Shown here in pieces: positions 9,834 to 22,495 of a stretch of DNA of 64,000 bases. The stretch comes from Cephalothrix simula (lineage: Eukaryota > Nemertea > Palaeonemertea > Archinemertea > Cephalotrichidae): NCBI GenBank assembly GCA_035591015.1, contig JAXIUW010184736.1:62001-126000 (forward strand). Reading direction: 5' to 3'. Numbering within the stretch: the stretch's first letter is position 1; the number at the start of each line of letters is the position of its first letter. The translations under genes and the position numbers were made by a program. Below the pieces are notes generated by a model. It searched no databases. It was given only the letters and a program-made list of their open reading frames with translations, and was not told the origin of the DNA.

Positions 9834-9888
9834 CAAAAAAAGTGACCGTTACACTCTCTTCCTGTGAAGACAGAGCGTACGGCCACTT
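9834..9888 (-). terminator. Rho-independent terminator of rpoBC
   Basis: Read on the minus strand, a ten-base arm AAGTGGCCGT pairs with ACGGTCACTT (one G-T), with a second nested stem ACGCTCT/AGAGAGTGT inside, and the hairpin runs straight into a run of seven T. It lies 45-99 bp past the rpoC stop and just before the gabD start, so it should separate the two units. Confidence 0.88.
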
Positions 9889-9932
9889 ACCTCAACTTGG
9901 TAGCGTAGCGAAAAATGCTACGTTATGGCTGA

Positions 9933-12900
9933 TTAATTGTCAATGCTGGTGTTGGAAGAATCACCATCAATAGCTTCGCCAGCCTCAGCACCTTCAACAA
10001 CGCTGTAAGTACGGTTTTTGAAGCCGGGAAAGCCTGTGCCTGTAGGAATAAGCCGCCCCAAGATGACGTTCTCTTTAAGTCCACCAAAAGTGTCTATGCT
10101 GCCACTAACTGCAGCTTCAGTAAGAATTTTGGTTGTCTCCTGAAAGGACGCTGCCGAAATAAATGATTCAGTGCTTAGCGCAGCTCTGGTGATGCCCTGC
10201 AACACTGGCTTAGCTGTGGCTAATTGCTGACCGCTTTCTCTAACACGATCATTTTCTAGCTCAAATTGATAGCGACTAACATTCTCATTAGTCAAAAATG
10301 ATGTATCACCGGGGTCAATAACATTAACCTGCTTTAACATTTGGCGCACAATAACCTCAATGTGCTTGTCGTTAATGCCCACGCCCTGCAATCGGTAAAC
10401 TTCTTGAATTTCATCAACTAAATAGCGTTGTAGCTCCTTAGTACCACGCACTGCTAAAATATCGTGCGGATTAGCCAACCCATCAACAATTGAATCGCCG
10501 GCCTTGATAAAGTCTCCATCCTGCACAATAACGTGCTTGCCTCGCGTCACTAAATATTCGCGCGGTTCGCCATGCTCGGGAGTAACAATAACCTTTTGCT
10601 TGCGCTTAATGTCTTTACCAAATGAAACAACTCCGTCTATCTCGCTTATAATAGATGGATTTTTCGGAATACGAGCCTCAAATAATTCGGCAATCCGAGG
10701 CAAACCACCGGTAATATCACGATTACGCAATATCTCACGTGGTATACGTGCTAGTACAGAGCCCGGCATCACTTCTTGACCATCTTCAACCATCAATTCA
10801 GCCTTAGCCGGTAAGATAAAGTGCGCCGGCTGACCGGTGTCAGGATGCTTGACCGGAAGGCCATTTTCTTTGCAAACAGATATCTCAGGTCGGCTTTCTG
10901 TTCCGCTAGATTCAAGAATAACCCGTCTTGATAAGCCTGTTTCTTTGTCAAGCTGTTCACGTACGGTAACGCCATCTATAATGTCTTTGAAGTTTGCCTT
11001 ACCAGCCACATCGCAAATAATCGGCACCGCATATGGATCCCACTCGGCTATCTTATCGCCACGCTTTACCTCAGTCCCTGAAGGGACTAAAAACTGTGTC
11101 CCCGTAGGCAGTGTGCGAGACTCAAGTTCACGCTTATTGTCATCAATAATGGCGGCCGCAAAGTTGCGTGTCATGGTAATCCACGTATTGGCTTCTGTCT
11201 TCACCACACGTGCTCCGGAATAATCTAGCACCCCACTAAACTTGGCTGGCCAAGAGCTAGTTTCTCCACGCTGGCTAGCCGCACCCCCGATATGAAAGGT
11301 GCGCATGGTTAGCTGAGTTCCCGGCTCACCAATACTCTGAGCGGCAATTACTCCAACAGCCTCTCCCAGTCCTACCAAGCGTCCTCGTGATAGATCACGC
11401 CCATAGCACAAGGCGCATAGTCCACTGCTATTATTACAAGATAGTACAGAACGAATATGCACTCGCTCAATGCCCGAAGTTTCAATTCTAGCGATTTTTT
11501 CTTCGTCAATTTCTTCATTAGCCTTAACTATAACGCTATCATCGTAAGGGCTTACCACATCAAACAACGCTACCCTACCCAGCACTCGGTCACCCAAGGT
11601 TTCAATGATTTCGCCAGCGTCAATCAAGGCAGATATCTCTATGCCATCAATAGAACCGCAATCATATTCGGTAATAACGCCATCCTGCGCAACATCAACC
11701 AAGCGTCGCGTCAAATAACCAGAGTTCGCCGTTTTTAAGGCCGTATCAGCCAAGCCTTTGCGAGCTCCGTGAGTAGATATAAAGTATTGCAGCACGCTCA
11801 AACCTTCACGGAAATTAGCCGTAATCGGTGTTTCAATAATTTCACCAGATGGCTTGGCCATCAGCCCTCGCATTCCGGCCAACTGCTTCATTTGCTGAGT
11901 GCTACCCCGTGCTCCAGAATCAGCCATCACAAAGATTGGATTAACATTGTTTGGTTTAGACTTATCTTTGTTAGCGAGGTTATGCAGCATCGTTTCAGCA
12001 ACCGTGTCCGTCAATCTTGCCCAAATATCAATAACTTTGTTATAACGCTCGCCCTCGGTAATTAGACCATCTAGGTACTGCTGACGCACCTCTAGCACGT
12101 CTTTCTGAGCAGCCTCTAGTAACTGTGGCTTTTCTTTGGGTATTTCCATGTCTTGAATACTAATTGAAAAACCGGCTTTGGTGGCATACTTAAAGCCCAG
12201 CGTTTTCATTTGATCAAGCATTTTCACTGTATCTCCATCACCAGCCAAACGATGACACTCAGACACTAAATTGCCCAAAGCCTTCTTTTTCATAACCTGG
12301 TTGACGACCTCAAACGGCACACCTTCAGGCACAATACGATACAGCAGGCAACGACCCACGGTAGTATCGTATACCTGACCTCCATAGTGAACCTTTATGC
12401 CGGCATACACGCTTACTCGGGCATATTCATGGGCGGTGTAGACATCTTCCATAGAGTAAAACACCTTGCCTTCACCAGCGGCGTCATCCATCTTATTAGT
12501 CAACCAGTACAGCCCTAGCACTATGTCTTGCCCCGGGATAACCGTTGGTCTGCCATTAGCCGGCGATAGTACGTTATTGGTAGACATCATCAAAATCTTG
12601 GCCTCAAGACGAGCCTCTATTGACAGCGGAACATGCACCGCCATTTGGTCGCCGTCAAAGTCAGCATTAAAGGCCGAACAAACCAAAGGATGCAGCTGAA
12701 TGGCCTTGCCCTCAATAATCTTTGGCTCAAAGGCCTGTATGCCTAAACGATGCAGAGTAGGGGCTCGATTCAGCATTATCGGATGCTGATTAATCACCTT
12801 GTCTAAGACTTCCCAGACCGCAGAATGCCCTTCATCAACCATGCGCTTGGCAATTTTGATGGTTGGCACCTCGTAATTACTCATCAGCTGCTCATAGATA

Positions 12901-14045
12901 AAAGGCTTAAATAGCTCTATGGCAATAACCTTGGGCAAGCCGCATTGATTAAGCTCTAGCTCTGGTCCAACCACGATTACCGATCGGCCTGAATAGTCAA
13001 CCCGTTTACCCAACAAGTTTTGACGAAAACGGCCTTGCTTACCCTTAAGCATGTCGCTTAAAGATTTTAGCGGGCGTTTGTTAGAACCCAAAATAGGCTT
13101 GCCGTGGCGTCCATTATCAAACAAAGCATCTACGGCCTCTTGTAGCATGCGTTTTTCGTTACGCACAATAAGTTGTGGAGCACGTAGATCAATCAATCTT
13201 TTCAGGCGGTTATTGCGATGAATGACTCGGCGGTAAAGGTCATTGAGGTCGCTGGTTGCAAACCGGCCGCCCTCTAGCGGAACAAGTGGTCTTAGTTCTG
13301 GTGAGAGAACCGGCAATACCTCTAGCACCATAGATGCCAAATCGTTGCCAGATTTAATAAAAGAATCAACCACTTTAAGACGCTTCACCACTTTTTTACG
13401 GCGAGCTTCAGAAGTTGCCTCACGCATTTCAACGCGTAGATCTTCGGCTAGGGTTTCTAGGTCAATCTCTTTTAATAATTCTCGGATGGCTTCAGCACCA
13501 ATTTCTAGCTCTAGGTCTGGGTATTCTTCTAGGTATTCCTGATATTTATCACGTGAGACAAGCTCATTATGCGCAAAGGGTGAGCTACCCGGCTCTATAA
13601 CAACATAGGATTCAAAGTATAAGACACGCTCTAAGTCACGCACAGACAGATCAATTAAATTGCCAATTCGGCTTGGAACGCTCTTTAGAAACCAAACATG
13701 GCAAACCGGTGAGGCTAATTTAATATGCCCCAGTCGCTCACGGCGCACATTAGATTGAATAACCTCAACTCCGCATTTTTCACAGGTTATACCACGATGC
13801 TTCATGCGTCTGTACTTACCGCAATTACATTCATAGTCTACTGTTGGACCAAATATCTTGGCGCAAAACAAACCGCCACGTTCTGGCTTAAAGGTTCTAT
13901 AATTAATGGTTTCTGAGGTTTTAACTTCTCCAAATGACCACGATAGTATGTCTTCAACCGAGGCTATTTTTATTTGAATGCTAGAGTAATCACTAGCACT
14001 AATTCTTTTTGTAGTGGTTTGTAAATCTAGTCGATCTAAAGCCAT
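9933..14045 (-). CDS. rpoC: DNA-directed RNA polymerase subunit beta'
   Basis: The largest RNA polymerase subunit, 1370 residues, intact. The N-terminal zinc finger is [23 protein letters not shown], the clamp and rudder regions follow, and the absolutely conserved catalytic loop [12 protein letters not shown] is present. The second zinc site ([13 protein letters not shown]) and the C-terminal domains with [18 protein letters not shown] (bridge helix/trigger loop) are all visible. AAGGA lies four to five bases before the ATG. It follows rpoB by 111 bp on the same strand and is ended by a strong terminator. Confidence 0.99.
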   Translation of the reverse strand: MALDRLDLQTTTKRISASDYSSIQIKIASVEDILSWSFGEVKTSETINYRTFKPERGGLFCAKIFGPTVDYECNCGKYRRMKHRGITCEKCGVEVIQSNVRRERLGHIKLASPVCHVWFLKSVPSRIGNLIDLSVRDLERVLYFESYVVIEPGSSPFAHNELVSRDKYQEYLEEYPDLELEIGAEAIRELLKEIDLETLAEDLRVEMREATSEARRKKVVKRLKVVDSFIKSGNDLASMVLEVLPVLSPELRPLVPLEGGRFATSDLNDLYRRVIHRNNRLKRLIDLRAPQLIVRNEKRMLQEAVDALFDNGRHGKPILGSNKRPLKSLSDMLKGKQGRFRQNLLGKRVDYSGRSVIVVGPELELNQCGLPKVIAIELFKPFIYEQLMSNYEVPTIKIAKRMVDEGHSAVWEVLDKVINQHPIMLNRAPTLHRLGIQAFEPKIIEGKAIQLHPLVCSAFNADFDGDQMAVHVPLSIEARLEAKILMMSTNNVLSPANGRPTVIPGQDIVLGLYWLTNKMDDAAGEGKVFYSMEDVYTAHEYARVSVYAGIKVHYGGQVYDTTVGRCLLYRIVPEGVPFEVVNQVMKKKALGNLVSECHRLAGDGDTVKMLDQMKTLGFKYATKAGFSISIQDMEIPKEKPQLLEAAQKDVLEVRQQYLDGLITEGERYNKVIDIWARLTDTVAETMLHNLANKDKSKPNNVNPIFVMADSGARGSTQQMKQLAGMRGLMAKPSGEIIETPITANFREGLSVLQYFISTHGARKGLADTALKTANSGYLTRRLVDVAQDGVITEYDCGSIDGIEISALIDAGEIIETLGDRVLGRVALFDVVSPYDDSVIVKANEEIDEEKIARIETSGIERVHIRSVLSCNNSSGLCALCYGRDLSRGRLVGLGEAVGVIAAQSIGEPGTQLTMRTFHIGGAASQRGETSSWPAKFSGVLDYSGARVVKTEANTWITMTRNFAAAIIDDNKRELESRTLPTGTQFLVPSGTEVKRGDKIAEWDPYAVPIICDVAGKANFKDIIDGVTVREQLDKETGLSRRVILESSGTESRPEISVCKENGLPVKHPDTGQPAHFILPAKAELMVEDGQEVMPGSVLARIPREILRNRDITGGLPRIAELFEARIPKNPSIISEIDGVVSFGKDIKRKQKVIVTPEHGEPREYLVTRGKHVIVQDGDFIKAGDSIVDGLANPHDILAVRGTKELQRYLVDEIQEVYRLQGVGINDKHIEVIVRQMLKQVNVIDPGDTSFLTNENVSRYQFELENDRVRESGQQLATAKPVLQGITRAALSTESFISAASFQETTKILTEAAVSGSIDTFGGLKENVILGRLIPTGTGFPGFKNRTYSVVEGAEAGEAIDGDSSNTSIDN

Positions 14046-14156
14046 TGATTCCTTTTGGTAAAATGGACAAGAAGTTTATTAGACTTCACAAATTAAACTA
14101 ACTTAAAAAGCAACTTAAAACTAACTTAAAATATATTACAACTAATCTGTTCGGGA

Positions 14157-17100
14157 TTAGTCCTTGATTAGCTTCAAATTAAGGCACAAACTTTTTAACT
14201 CATTAGACAGCACCTTGAAAGACTCAGGGATGCCAGCTTCAAGCACATAATTGCCCTTAATAATTGACTCATAAATGCGATTTCTACCTGTAATATCATC
14301 AGATTTCACAGTAAGTAACTCTTGCAGAGTGTAGGCCGCTCCATAGGCCTCTAATGCCCAAACTTCCATCTCTCCAAAGCGTTGCCCACCAAACTGCGCC
14401 TTTCCGCCCAAGGGTTGTTGGGTAACCAGCGAATACGGACCAATAGAACGGGCATGGATTTTGTCATCAACCAAATGATGCAGTTTGAGCATGTAAATGT
14501 AGCCCACCGTTACGGGATTATCAAAGATTTCACCCGTTAGTCCATCATAAAGCCTAGTTTGGCCACTAGTTGAGCAATCAGCGTATTCAAGCAGTTTTTG
14601 TATATCGGCTTCACGAGCACCATCAAACACCGGCGAGGCAAACTTAACTCCTCCAAACATGCTTTTGCTAGCCTCTACCAGCTCTTCATCAGATAACTGG
14701 CTAACATCCAAACCGCCTTCAGGCAATGAACAAATTGAACCCACAAACTTGCGAATATTGTCTAGCGGAGTATTGTTCTTGTGCATTTCTTCAATGCGGC
14801 GGCCTAGTTGACGTGCTGCCCAGCCCAAATGCGTCTCTAAAACTTGACCCACATTCATTCTTGAGGGTACACCTAGCGGACTCAGCACAATGTCTATCGG
14901 AGTGCCATCTTCCATATAAGGCATGTTTTCCATAGCTTCAATGCGTGAGACTACCCCCTTATTACCGTGTCGGCCAGCCATCTTGTCGCCCACCGAAAGC
15001 CGACGCTTAACAGCAATATAAACCTTAATAATCCGAATTATGCCCGGTGGCAATTCAACTCCAGTAACCGCCTTATCACAACGATCCTTATAGCGCTTCT
15101 CTAAGTCTTCAATTTGAGCCAAAGCATTTTTAGTCAATCGTGTTACGCGTTCACTATCTTTGCCGTCAACTTTTACATCATGCCAGCTTCGCAGTGGAAT
15201 TCTGTGCAACATTCCGGCTTCTATGGTTGTTCCCTCGGGGTAGATAACCTTAGTTCCCTGATGTTCAACCACATCATAAAGCAGTTTTTTGCCCACCAAA
15301 TAAGGCTCTGCAGTGCCGATAAGATTGCTCCGAATAACTCGCAATTCGTCTTCAAAATCTTTTTCATATTCACTGAGTTGCTGCTTTTCTATCTCTAGGG
15401 TGCGTTCGTCTTTCTCAAGCCCCATGCGGTTAAAGACCACCGCATCAATAACTACTCCTTCAATGCCTTGTGGCGTACGCAATGAGGTATCTCTTACATC
15501 ACCGGCCTTGTCACCAAATATGGCTCTAAGCAGTTTTTCTTCAGGATTAAGCTGAGCTTCACCCTTTGGAGTAGTTTTTCCGACTAGAATATCGCCGGTT
15601 TTCACATAGGCTCCAACACGAATAATACCGCTATCATCCAAGTGCTTGAGGGCTTCTTCGCCAGCATTAGGGATGTCTCTGGTAATTAGTTCTTTGCCCA
15701 GCTTGGCATCACGAGCAACAACCTCATATTCTTCAATATGAATTGAGGTGTACATGTCTTCACGCACTACTCGCTCAGAAATTAAGATTGAATCTTCAAA
15801 GTTGTAGCCATTCCAAGGCAAAAAGGCGACCAATATGTTTTGACCTAAGGCCAGCTCGCCATTGTCACAGCTCACCCCATCAGCAATAACCTGACCCTTT
15901 ACAACCCGCTGGTTTAGACTAACTATGGGGCGTTGATTAATACAAATACTCTGATTAGAACCGGTATACTTAGATAAACGATAGATATCAACGTTGGTTG
16001 AGGGTGCGCTGCCATTGCTTTGATCTTCATCGGTGTCTTCATCAGCAGAGATAACTATTCGCCCTGAATCAACACGCTCTACCACCCCTGAACGCTTGGC
16101 CACCACGCAGGCACCTGAGTCAGAAGCAATCAAGCCCTCCATACCCGTACCCACCAAGGGCGCACTAGGGCTAATCAACGGCACGGCCTGACGCTGCATG
16201 TTAGAACCCATCAAGGCTCGGTTAGCATCATCATGCTCTAAGAACGGAATGAGTGATGCCGCCGCCGACACCAATTGATGCGGTGCAACGTCCATATAAT
16301 GAATCTCATCACGGCCGGTCATTTCAAACTCGCCACCATGACGGGATGAGACCAACTCGTTGCGAAAACCCATCTCATCGGTTAGCGGAGCATTGGCCTG
16401 AGCAATCTTGAATTCATCTTCATCAATAGCAGCAAGATACTGCAGATTTTCAGTAACTTTGCCATCAGTAACCCTATGGTAGGGTGTTTCTATAAAGCCG
16501 AACTCATTGATTTGCGCATAGGTTGACAAAGACGCAATCAAACCAATATTTGGTCCTTCTGGCGTTTCAATAGGGCAAATACGACCATAATGAGATGTAT
16601 GCACATCACGAACATCAAATCCAGCCCATTCTCGTGATAAACCACCCGGACCAAGGGCGCTAAGGCGTCGCTTATGAGTTACCTCTGACAAAGGATTAGT
16701 CTGATCCATAAACTGTGATAACTGACTGCTACCAAAAAACTCGTTAATGGTCGCAGAAACTGGCTTGGAGGTTACCATGTCTTGCAGCGCCACGCTTTTC
16801 TCCGATGAGTGCTGCACTAGGCGGTCACGAATGGTGCGCTCTAGTCTAACTAAACCAATGCGATACTGGTTTTCTAATAACTCGCCAACACTGCGTACAC
16901 GACGGTTGCCAAGATGATCTATGTCATCCGGTGTGCCCTCTAAGCCCTCTCTAAAGCGCAATAAATAGCCGACTGTCTCTAGGATGTCAGCATGAGTCAG
17001 CACAACGTTATCTAGCGGGTCATCAAAACCGAACTTACGATTGATTTTAAGCCGTCCAACCCTTGATAAACTATAGCGTTCTTCATTGAAAAACTGATTG

Positions 17101-18287
17101 TGTAGTAGTTGTTTAGCCGTTTCTACCGAGGGCATATCACTGGGCTTGATGTGTCGGTAAAAATCAAGCAATGCTTCATCGGTAGTAGCAATGCCGTCAG
17201 CAACTAGGGTTTCGTGCAATGACCTTCCAATAGTGCCATCACCCATGTGCAGGGTATTAATGCTGTCAATGCCGTTATCAAGCAGTTCTTCTAAAATTTC
17301 TTCGGTAATTACTCCATTGGCTGGCACCAACACGTCGCCATTTTTATCATGAACCGCCTTAGACGATACCTGCCCCACTATATCAGCTACTGTACATGAA
17401 ATACGCTGTATTCCGGCCTCGGTTAAACGCCTCAACGCAGCACGATTAAGCAGGCGGTCAGCATGCACTAAAACTTTATTAGATTTCTCATCTATAACAT
17501 CTTCATTTATAACGATATTGAGGCTCGTCTTATCGGAAATACTGCGATAAAATCGGCGTTCTTCTGCCTCTTGGCCATGGGCTTCGTTAAGATAAAAGAC
17601 CGCTGTATCATAGTAGCGATTGATTATATCTTCAGTAGTATAGCCTAGGGCTTTCAGTAAGACCGTTGCATAGAAACGATGCCGACGATCAAGCCGAACA
17701 TGCAGTAAATCTTTTGAATCGAACTCAAAGTCAATCCATGAGCCACGCTGGGGTACAATTCGTGCCGAATGAGCAATGCCATCACTTGTGGTAGATTTAC
17801 TTTGTTCACGAGTAAAAAATACTCCAGAGCTTTTGTGCATCTGACTGACCACAACACGATTAGAACCATTAATAATAAATGATCCATAATCGGTCATCAG
17901 TGGCATTTCACCCAAAAAAACTTCTTGCTCTTTAATGTCTTGAATATTGCCTTCTTTGCCCTCGCCGTTTCTATCCCAAACAAGCAAGCGAAAAGTTACT
18001 CGCAGGGGCGCAGAGTAAGTTACGCCACGCACGCGGCATTCTTCTACCGTAAACTGCGGCGCTTCAACTCGGTACGAAACGTAATCAAGGGTAGCCGTAT
18101 TGCTAAAATCAGTTATGGGAAATACTGAACGGAATACCGCTTCTAAGCCTATTTTTTCACGTTTTGTCGGCTCAACATCAGCTTGCAAGAATTTACGATA
18201 TGATTCAAGCTGAATAGCCAACAAATGTGGCATGGGCGGTGTTTTAATTTTAGAAAATGAATTGCGAATAGTGCTACTACGCTTCAT
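14157..18287 (-). CDS. rpoB: DNA-directed RNA polymerase subunit beta
   Basis: The beta subunit, 1376 residues. The rifampicin-pocket region [19 protein letters not shown] and LSALGPGGL is near residue 545, and the catalytic-site motifs [12 protein letters not shown] and the C-terminal [28 protein letters not shown] segment (interface with beta') are present. The N-terminus ([18 protein letters not shown], then [12 protein letters not shown]) looks more like deltaproteobacterial than enteric RpoB. An acidic insert ([10 protein letters not shown]) sits in the second half. Unlike in most bacteria, rplJ-rplL do not lie upstream; the neighbour is the divergent ribF, 242 bp away, so rpoBC must have its own promoter there. 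Confidence 0.99.
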   Translation of the reverse strand: MKRSSTIRNSFSKIKTPPMPHLLAIQLESYRKFLQADVEPTKREKIGLEAVFRSVFPITDFSNTATLDYVSYRVEAPQFTVEECRVRGVTYSAPLRVTFRLLVWDRNGEGKEGNIQDIKEQEVFLGEMPLMTDYGSFIINGSNRVVVSQMHKSSGVFFTREQSKSTTSDGIAHSARIVPQRGSWIDFEFDSKDLLHVRLDRRHRFYATVLLKALGYTTEDIINRYYDTAVFYLNEAHGQEAEERRFYRSISDKTSLNIVINEDVIDEKSNKVLVHADRLLNRAALRRLTEAGIQRISCTVADIVGQVSSKAVHDKNGDVLVPANGVITEEILEELLDNGIDSINTLHMGDGTIGRSLHETLVADGIATTDEALLDFYRHIKPSDMPSVETAKQLLHNQFFNEERYSLSRVGRLKINRKFGFDDPLDNVVLTHADILETVGYLLRFREGLEGTPDDIDHLGNRRVRSVGELLENQYRIGLVRLERTIRDRLVQHSSEKSVALQDMVTSKPVSATINEFFGSSQLSQFMDQTNPLSEVTHKRRLSALGPGGLSREWAGFDVRDVHTSHYGRICPIETPEGPNIGLIASLSTYAQINEFGFIETPYHRVTDGKVTENLQYLAAIDEDEFKIAQANAPLTDEMGFRNELVSSRHGGEFEMTGRDEIHYMDVAPHQLVSAAASLIPFLEHDDANRALMGSNMQRQAVPLISPSAPLVGTGMEGLIASDSGACVVAKRSGVVERVDSGRIVISADEDTDEDQSNGSAPSTNVDIYRLSKYTGSNQSICINQRPIVSLNQRVVKGQVIADGVSCDNGELALGQNILVAFLPWNGYNFEDSILISERVVREDMYTSIHIEEYEVVARDAKLGKELITRDIPNAGEEALKHLDDSGIIRVGAYVKTGDILVGKTTPKGEAQLNPEEKLLRAIFGDKAGDVRDTSLRTPQGIEGVVIDAVVFNRMGLEKDERTLEIEKQQLSEYEKDFEDELRVIRSNLIGTAEPYLVGKKLLYDVVEHQGTKVIYPEGTTIEAGMLHRIPLRSWHDVKVDGKDSERVTRLTKNALAQIEDLEKRYKDRCDKAVTGVELPPGIIRIIKVYIAVKRRLSVGDKMAGRHGNKGVVSRIEAMENMPYMEDGTPIDIVLSPLGVPSRMNVGQVLETHLGWAARQLGRRIEEMHKNNTPLDNIRKFVGSICSLPEGGLDVSQLSDEELVEASKSMFGGVKFASPVFDGAREADIQKLLEYADCSTSGQTRLYDGLTGEIFDNPVTVGYIYMLKLHHLVDDKIHARSIGPYSLVTQQPLGGKAQFGGQRFGEMEVWALEAYGAAYTLQELLTVKSDDITGRNRIYESIIKGNYVLEAGIPESFKVLSNELKSLCLNLKLIKD

Positions 18288-18529
18288 AAAGACAAGAACC
18301 TCACCTAGATGATAGATAAATTAAATCTTCAGCAAAAAATGCCGGTTGCAATTTTAGAACTTGGTTCATCAAAAATTTCTGCCAAGTAAATGAAATGAGC
18401 TGAAGTATATATGATATTCAAGGAATTTGATTGCCATTGTCAATCAGAAAAAGATTATCCTGACCATTGTAGCAACAATTAAATTTAACTGGTAGTATTT
18501 TTTGCTAAAAGCAACATTTTTTTTAGAGC

Positions 18530-19429
18530 ATGAACCAAAAAAATGCGGTCGTCTTGACCATTGGTAACTTTGATGGCCTCCATCGTGGCCATCAGCAACT
18601 GATAGGGCGCACTACCACTTTAGCACAACAAGAAGGATTAGAGGCCGTTGCTTTAACTTTTAATCCACACCCGCAAAGCATTCTTGAGCAGAGCCCCATG
18701 CCGCTGATTACCAGCCTAGAGCAACGCCAACGAGAGCTTTATCACCTAGGCATAGACCGTGTAGAGCAACTTGTATTTAATATAGAACTAGCTCAATTAA
18801 ATGCCCAGCAATTTTTAACTGAAAAAGTTATAGCACCCTTCAACCCGCACCATATCTGCATTGGTTATGATTTTGTTTTTGGCAAAAATCGCCATGGCAA
18901 CATTAATTTACTGCAAAAACTATCATCATCGCTAGGCTACACTGCCCATTGCATTGATGCCCTCGTTGAAGATGGCCAGCCCATAAGCAGCTCACGCATC
19001 AGAGGTTTGCTTAAGCAAAGCCAATTTAGTCAGGCCCAAAAGCTACTCGGCAAGCCCTATTCTATAGAAGGCACAATAATCACCGGCCAACAGCGTGGGC
19101 TTTCAATTGGCTTTCCGACTGCCAATATTGACCCCCAGTGTCGGCTTTCTTTAACCTTAGGCGTGTATGCGGGCTGGGGCACTTGCGGCAACATGACCGC
19201 CCCTTTGGTGTTCAATTACGGCATCAAGCCCACCGCAAGCCCCATCGCTGAGCCGATTGTTGAGGCTCACTTTATCAACAAAAACCTCGGCAATTTATAT
19301 GGCGAAATGCTGAGCATCACCCCGCTATTCTTTATTCGCCCCGAAAAGCGTTTTAACAGCATTGCCGAATTAAGCGCACAAATACAGCAAGACTGCCAGC
19401 AAGCTAGCCGACTATTGGCTGAACTGTAG
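18530..19429 (+). CDS. ribF: Bifunctional riboflavin kinase / FAD synthetase
   Basis: RibF phosphorylates riboflavin to FMN and then adenylylates FMN to FAD. The N-terminal nucleotidyltransferase domain holds TIGNFDGLHRGHQQLI (HxGH-type site) and SSSRIRGLL; the C-terminal kinase domain holds GQQRGLSIGFPTANID and VYAG near residue 205. Length of 299 residues is typical. It is divergent from rpoB and convergent with gcvPB. I find no FMN riboswitch in its leader. An ATG start is followed immediately by conserved sequence. Confidence 0.95.
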   Translation: MNQKNAVVLTIGNFDGLHRGHQQLIGRTTTLAQQEGLEAVALTFNPHPQSILEQSPMPLITSLEQRQRELYHLGIDRVEQLVFNIELAQLNAQQFLTEKVIAPFNPHHICIGYDFVFGKNRHGNINLLQKLSSSLGYTAHCIDALVEDGQPISSSRIRGLLKQSQFSQAQKLLGKPYSIEGTIITGQQRGLSIGFPTANIDPQCRLSLTLGVYAGWGTCGNMTAPLVFNYGIKPTASPIAEPIVEAHFINKNLGNLYGEMLSITPLFFIRPEKRFNSIAELSAQIQQDCQQASRLLAEL

Positions 19430-19480
19430 CCACATCTACATTAGGCGGTAATCCTAGCCAAGAAAACTCGCAACGAACCC

Positions 19481-20962
19481 TTAACCTCGCCAGCGCAACA
19501 CAGGATTCCGTGCAGCAGCCGCCTCATCAAAGCGGCGACGTGGAGCAGTGTGTGGAGCCTCATTAACAAGTGCCGGGTCTTGCTTGGCTTCTTCAATAAT
19601 GGTTTTAACAACCTCTATAAAGCGGTCTAGCTCGGGCTTATTCTCGGTTTCAGTGGGCTCAATCATTATGGCATCGGTAACGGTTAACGGAAAATAAACC
19701 GTAGGCGGATGGAAGCCATAGTCCATCATACGCTTGGCCAAGCTCATCGTGTTAATGCCTAATTTAGTCAGCGACTTACCATTAAAGACAACCTCGTGCA
19801 AGCTAGGGGCTGCGGCGGCCACATCAAGCACTGTTTTTAGCTTCTCACGCAGGTAATTAGCATTGAGTACCGCAACTTCAGAGACGGTCTGTAGGCCATC
19901 ACCGCCAACCGCAATTATGTACGATAACGCCCTCAAGGCCACGCCCACATTGCCATAGAAGGCGACTAACTTGCCGATGCTCTTGGGTTGATCCCAGTCA
20001 AACGCATAGCCTTGCTCGTTCTTGACCACTCTGGGTACGGGCAGATACGGCTCTAGCTCCTTTGAACAAAGGCAGGGGCCAGAACCCGGGCCTCCACCAC
20101 CATGCGGAGTAGAAAATGTTTTATGCAAATTAAGGTGCATAACATCCATTCCATAATGATGCGGTTTGGCCTTGCCCATTTGGGCATTCATATTGGCTCC
20201 ATCGCAATATATGTAGCCACCCTTGCTATGAACAGCATCGGCAATCTCTTTGATGCGTGGCTCAAAAACCCCGAAGGTATTCGGATTGGTTAGCATTAGG
20301 CCGGCAACTTCGGTGGTCATCTTGGCACGAATGTCATCAATATCGGCAGTGCCATCATCACGACTACGCACGCTAATCGCCTTAAAGCCAGCTATGCTGG
20401 CACTAGATGGATTGGTTCCATGAGCCGTATCAGGCACCAGCATATAGGGGCGATGCTCACCTTTATCTTCTAAGCGTGACTTAATCAGCAATACACCGGT
20501 CAGCTCACCCTGCGCACCCGCTGCGGGCTGAAGGCTTAATACCGGAAAGCCGGTAATCTCACTAAGTAACTGCTCGGTGCGATACAATATCTCTAAAGTA
20601 CCCTGCACGTAGCGTTCATCAAGTAGGGGGTGCGCCCATAAGAAGTTATCAAAGCGTGAGACGGTTTCATTAATGCGTGGGTTATACTTCATTGTGCATG
20701 AGCCCAACGGATACATGGCATTGTCTATGGCAACGTTTAGCTTAGACAGCCTCGTAAAATGACGCAAAACCTCAAACTCTGATAACTGCGGACACCAGCT
20801 TAGGTCATCCTTGCGCAAAGCCACTTGGGGCAAAGCATCAGCTAGGTCTACTGGCGGTACCTCTAGCTCACTGAACCTCACGCCCTCGCAATCATTGGGG
20901 GCGTAGTCAAAAATCAATTTTTCATCAACAGTTAGTCCTTTAGCCTTCATCTTCATCCTCAC
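19481..20962 (-). CDS. gcvPB: Glycine dehydrogenase (decarboxylating) subunit 2
   Basis: The C-terminal half of the split P-protein of the glycine cleavage system, which decarboxylates glycine and passes the aminomethyl group to lipoyl-GcvH. The PLP-binding lysine lies in NLHKTFSTPHGGGGPGSG. Conserved segments include MYPLGSCTMKYNP and the C-terminal MIEPTETE. At 493 residues it is the normal size for the two-subunit form. Its start overlaps the gcvPA stop by 4 bp (ATGA), so translation is probably coupled. GcvT and GcvH are not in the window. Confidence 0.96.
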   Translation of the reverse strand: MRMKMKAKGLTVDEKLIFDYAPNDCEGVRFSELEVPPVDLADALPQVALRKDDLSWCPQLSEFEVLRHFTRLSKLNVAIDNAMYPLGSCTMKYNPRINETVSRFDNFLWAHPLLDERYVQGTLEILYRTEQLLSEITGFPVLSLQPAAGAQGELTGVLLIKSRLEDKGEHRPYMLVPDTAHGTNPSSASIAGFKAISVRSRDDGTADIDDIRAKMTTEVAGLMLTNPNTFGVFEPRIKEIADAVHSKGGYIYCDGANMNAQMGKAKPHHYGMDVMHLNLHKTFSTPHGGGGPGSGPCLCSKELEPYLPVPRVVKNEQGYAFDWDQPKSIGKLVAFYGNVGVALRALSYIIAVGGDGLQTVSEVAVLNANYLREKLKTVLDVAAAAPSLHEVVFNGKSLTKLGINTMSLAKRMMDYGFHPPTVYFPLTVTDAIMIEPTETENKPELDRFIEVVKTIIEEAKQDPALVNEAPHTAPRRRFDEAAAARNPVLRWRG

Positions 20963-22311
20963 TTTGTAATATTCGCCAAAGCATTGACCAGACCATCTAG
21001 ATCTGACTTAGTTTTATTCTCGGTAGCACAGATCAGCAGGCTGTTTTGAAATTGCTGATCTAACTTACTCAAATCAAGCCCGGGCACTATACCAGACTTA
21101 GCGCAGTGCTCAATAACCTCCGCTGAGGCAGCGGGGCAGTCTAGCACAAACTCATTGAAGGTCGCTCCAGTAAAGCGCACGCTATAGCCCGGCAATGCAT
21201 CTAACTTTTGCTTTAAGTAATGTGTGTTATAGATATTACGCCGAGCTACTTCACGCAGTCCGTCTCTGCCCATAACCGCCAGATATATCGTTCCCACCAA
21301 CATAAACAAACTTTGACTGGTGCAGATGTTGCTGGTGGCGCGATCACGGCGAATATGTTGCTCACGGGTAGATAAAGTTAGCACAAAGCCCTTTTCGCCT
21401 CCGGCATCGGTGGCCTCGCCCACAATGCGTCCCGGCATTTGCCGCTTGTATTCATCTTTACAAGCCATAAAGCCCACATACGGACCGCCAAACTGCAATG
21501 GAATACCAAAACTTTGCCCTTCACCAACCACCATATCGGCACCGCTGGCTCCGGCTGACTCTAAGAGAGCCATTGATATTGCCTCAGTTACCGTAACAAT
21601 AAACAGGGCTTTGTGCGCCTTGCATAGTTCGCCAACTGGCTTTAGATCTTCTATCACGCCAAAAAAATTGGGTTGCTGAACAACTACGCAATTCACACCG
21701 CCTTCAGCCAAAGATTTCTCTAATTCGGCCAAGTCTAAGCGGCCACTAGCCTTATCAAAACCTACGGAGCTAATCTCTGTACCCAAATTACTCAACAACG
21801 TCTGCAAAACGCTCTGATAGCGAGGATTAAGACTTGCTGAATGTAAAATTCGCCGCTCTTTACTGATGCGCAAACCCATGCAAACCGCTTCTGCCGTAGC
21901 CGATGCGCCCTCATAAACAGAGGCATTGGCCACATCCATACCGCTAAACATACAAATGTAACTCTGAAACTCAAAGGCAGCTTGTAGTGTTCCCTGACTT
22001 ATTTCTGGCTGATAGGGAGTGTATGAGGTTAAAAATTCGCCACGCTGAATGATGGCATCAATAATCAACGGCGAAAAATGATCATAACTGCCTCCACCCA
22101 AAAAGGTTTTCGCACGGTTTATGTTGTTTTTGGCGGCGATTTCTTTGAACAGCTCTAGGTGTTCTGTTTCTGATAAACCCCTCGGTATGTCTAAGGGCTC
22201 TGTAGTTCTTGCCTCAGGCGGAATACCCTCAAATAGCTGATCTATGTTATCTTTGCCAATTTCTTTAAGCATTTCTTGCTGTTTGACACCGGAGTTAGAA
22301 ATAAATCTCAT
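20959..22311 (-). CDS. gcvPA: Glycine dehydrogenase (decarboxylating) subunit 1
   Basis: The N-terminal half of split P-protein, 450 residues. Recognisable segments are FLGGGSYDHFSPLIIDAII, FLTSYTPYQPEISQGTLQA and ASVYEGASATAEA, which form the glycine/PLP environment together with subunit 2. A ready-made heterotetramer partner follows immediately (gcvPB). Split gcvPA/gcvPB is typical of Firmicutes, archaea and several deltaproteobacteria-like lineages; many gammaproteobacteria have a fused gcvP. Upstream is 251 bp without a gene and then tRNA-Arg on the same strand; I do not see a glycine riboswitch consensus there. Confidence 0.96.
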   Translation of the reverse strand: MRFISNSGVKQQEMLKEIGKDNIDQLFEGIPPEARTTEPLDIPRGLSETEHLELFKEIAAKNNINRAKTFLGGGSYDHFSPLIIDAIIQRGEFLTSYTPYQPEISQGTLQAAFEFQSYICMFSGMDVANASVYEGASATAEAVCMGLRISKERRILHSASLNPRYQSVLQTLLSNLGTEISSVGFDKASGRLDLAELEKSLAEGGVNCVVVQQPNFFGVIEDLKPVGELCKAHKALFIVTVTEAISMALLESAGASGADMVVGEGQSFGIPLQFGGPYVGFMACKDEYKRQMPGRIVGEATDAGGEKGFVLTLSTREQHIRRDRATSNICTSQSLFMLVGTIYLAVMGRDGLREVARRNIYNTHYLKQKLDALPGYSVRFTGATFNEFVLDCPAASAEVIEHCAKSGIVPGLDLSKLDQQFQNSLLICATENKTKSDLDGLVNALANITK

Positions 22312-22495
22312 CGCTCAACCCAAAACTAATTTTTAATAATCCCTAAAGCACGCCTGAATAAACGTGCCTTAAAATACACCCATATACTCACTTAAAAGCA
22401 TATCATGCAACCAGTTACTACTACCTCTAAAGAGTGCAATCACAATGCCTTCTATGCCGCTCTCTATACTACTCAACAGAATGTATGCCCAACAG

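Noticed and set aside
10504-11223. Plus-strand frames inside rpoC
   Set aside because: Shadows of the conserved coding strand; no independent features.
18288-18529. FMN riboswitch before ribF
   Set aside because: No RFN element-like conserved blocks; only AT-rich leader sequence.
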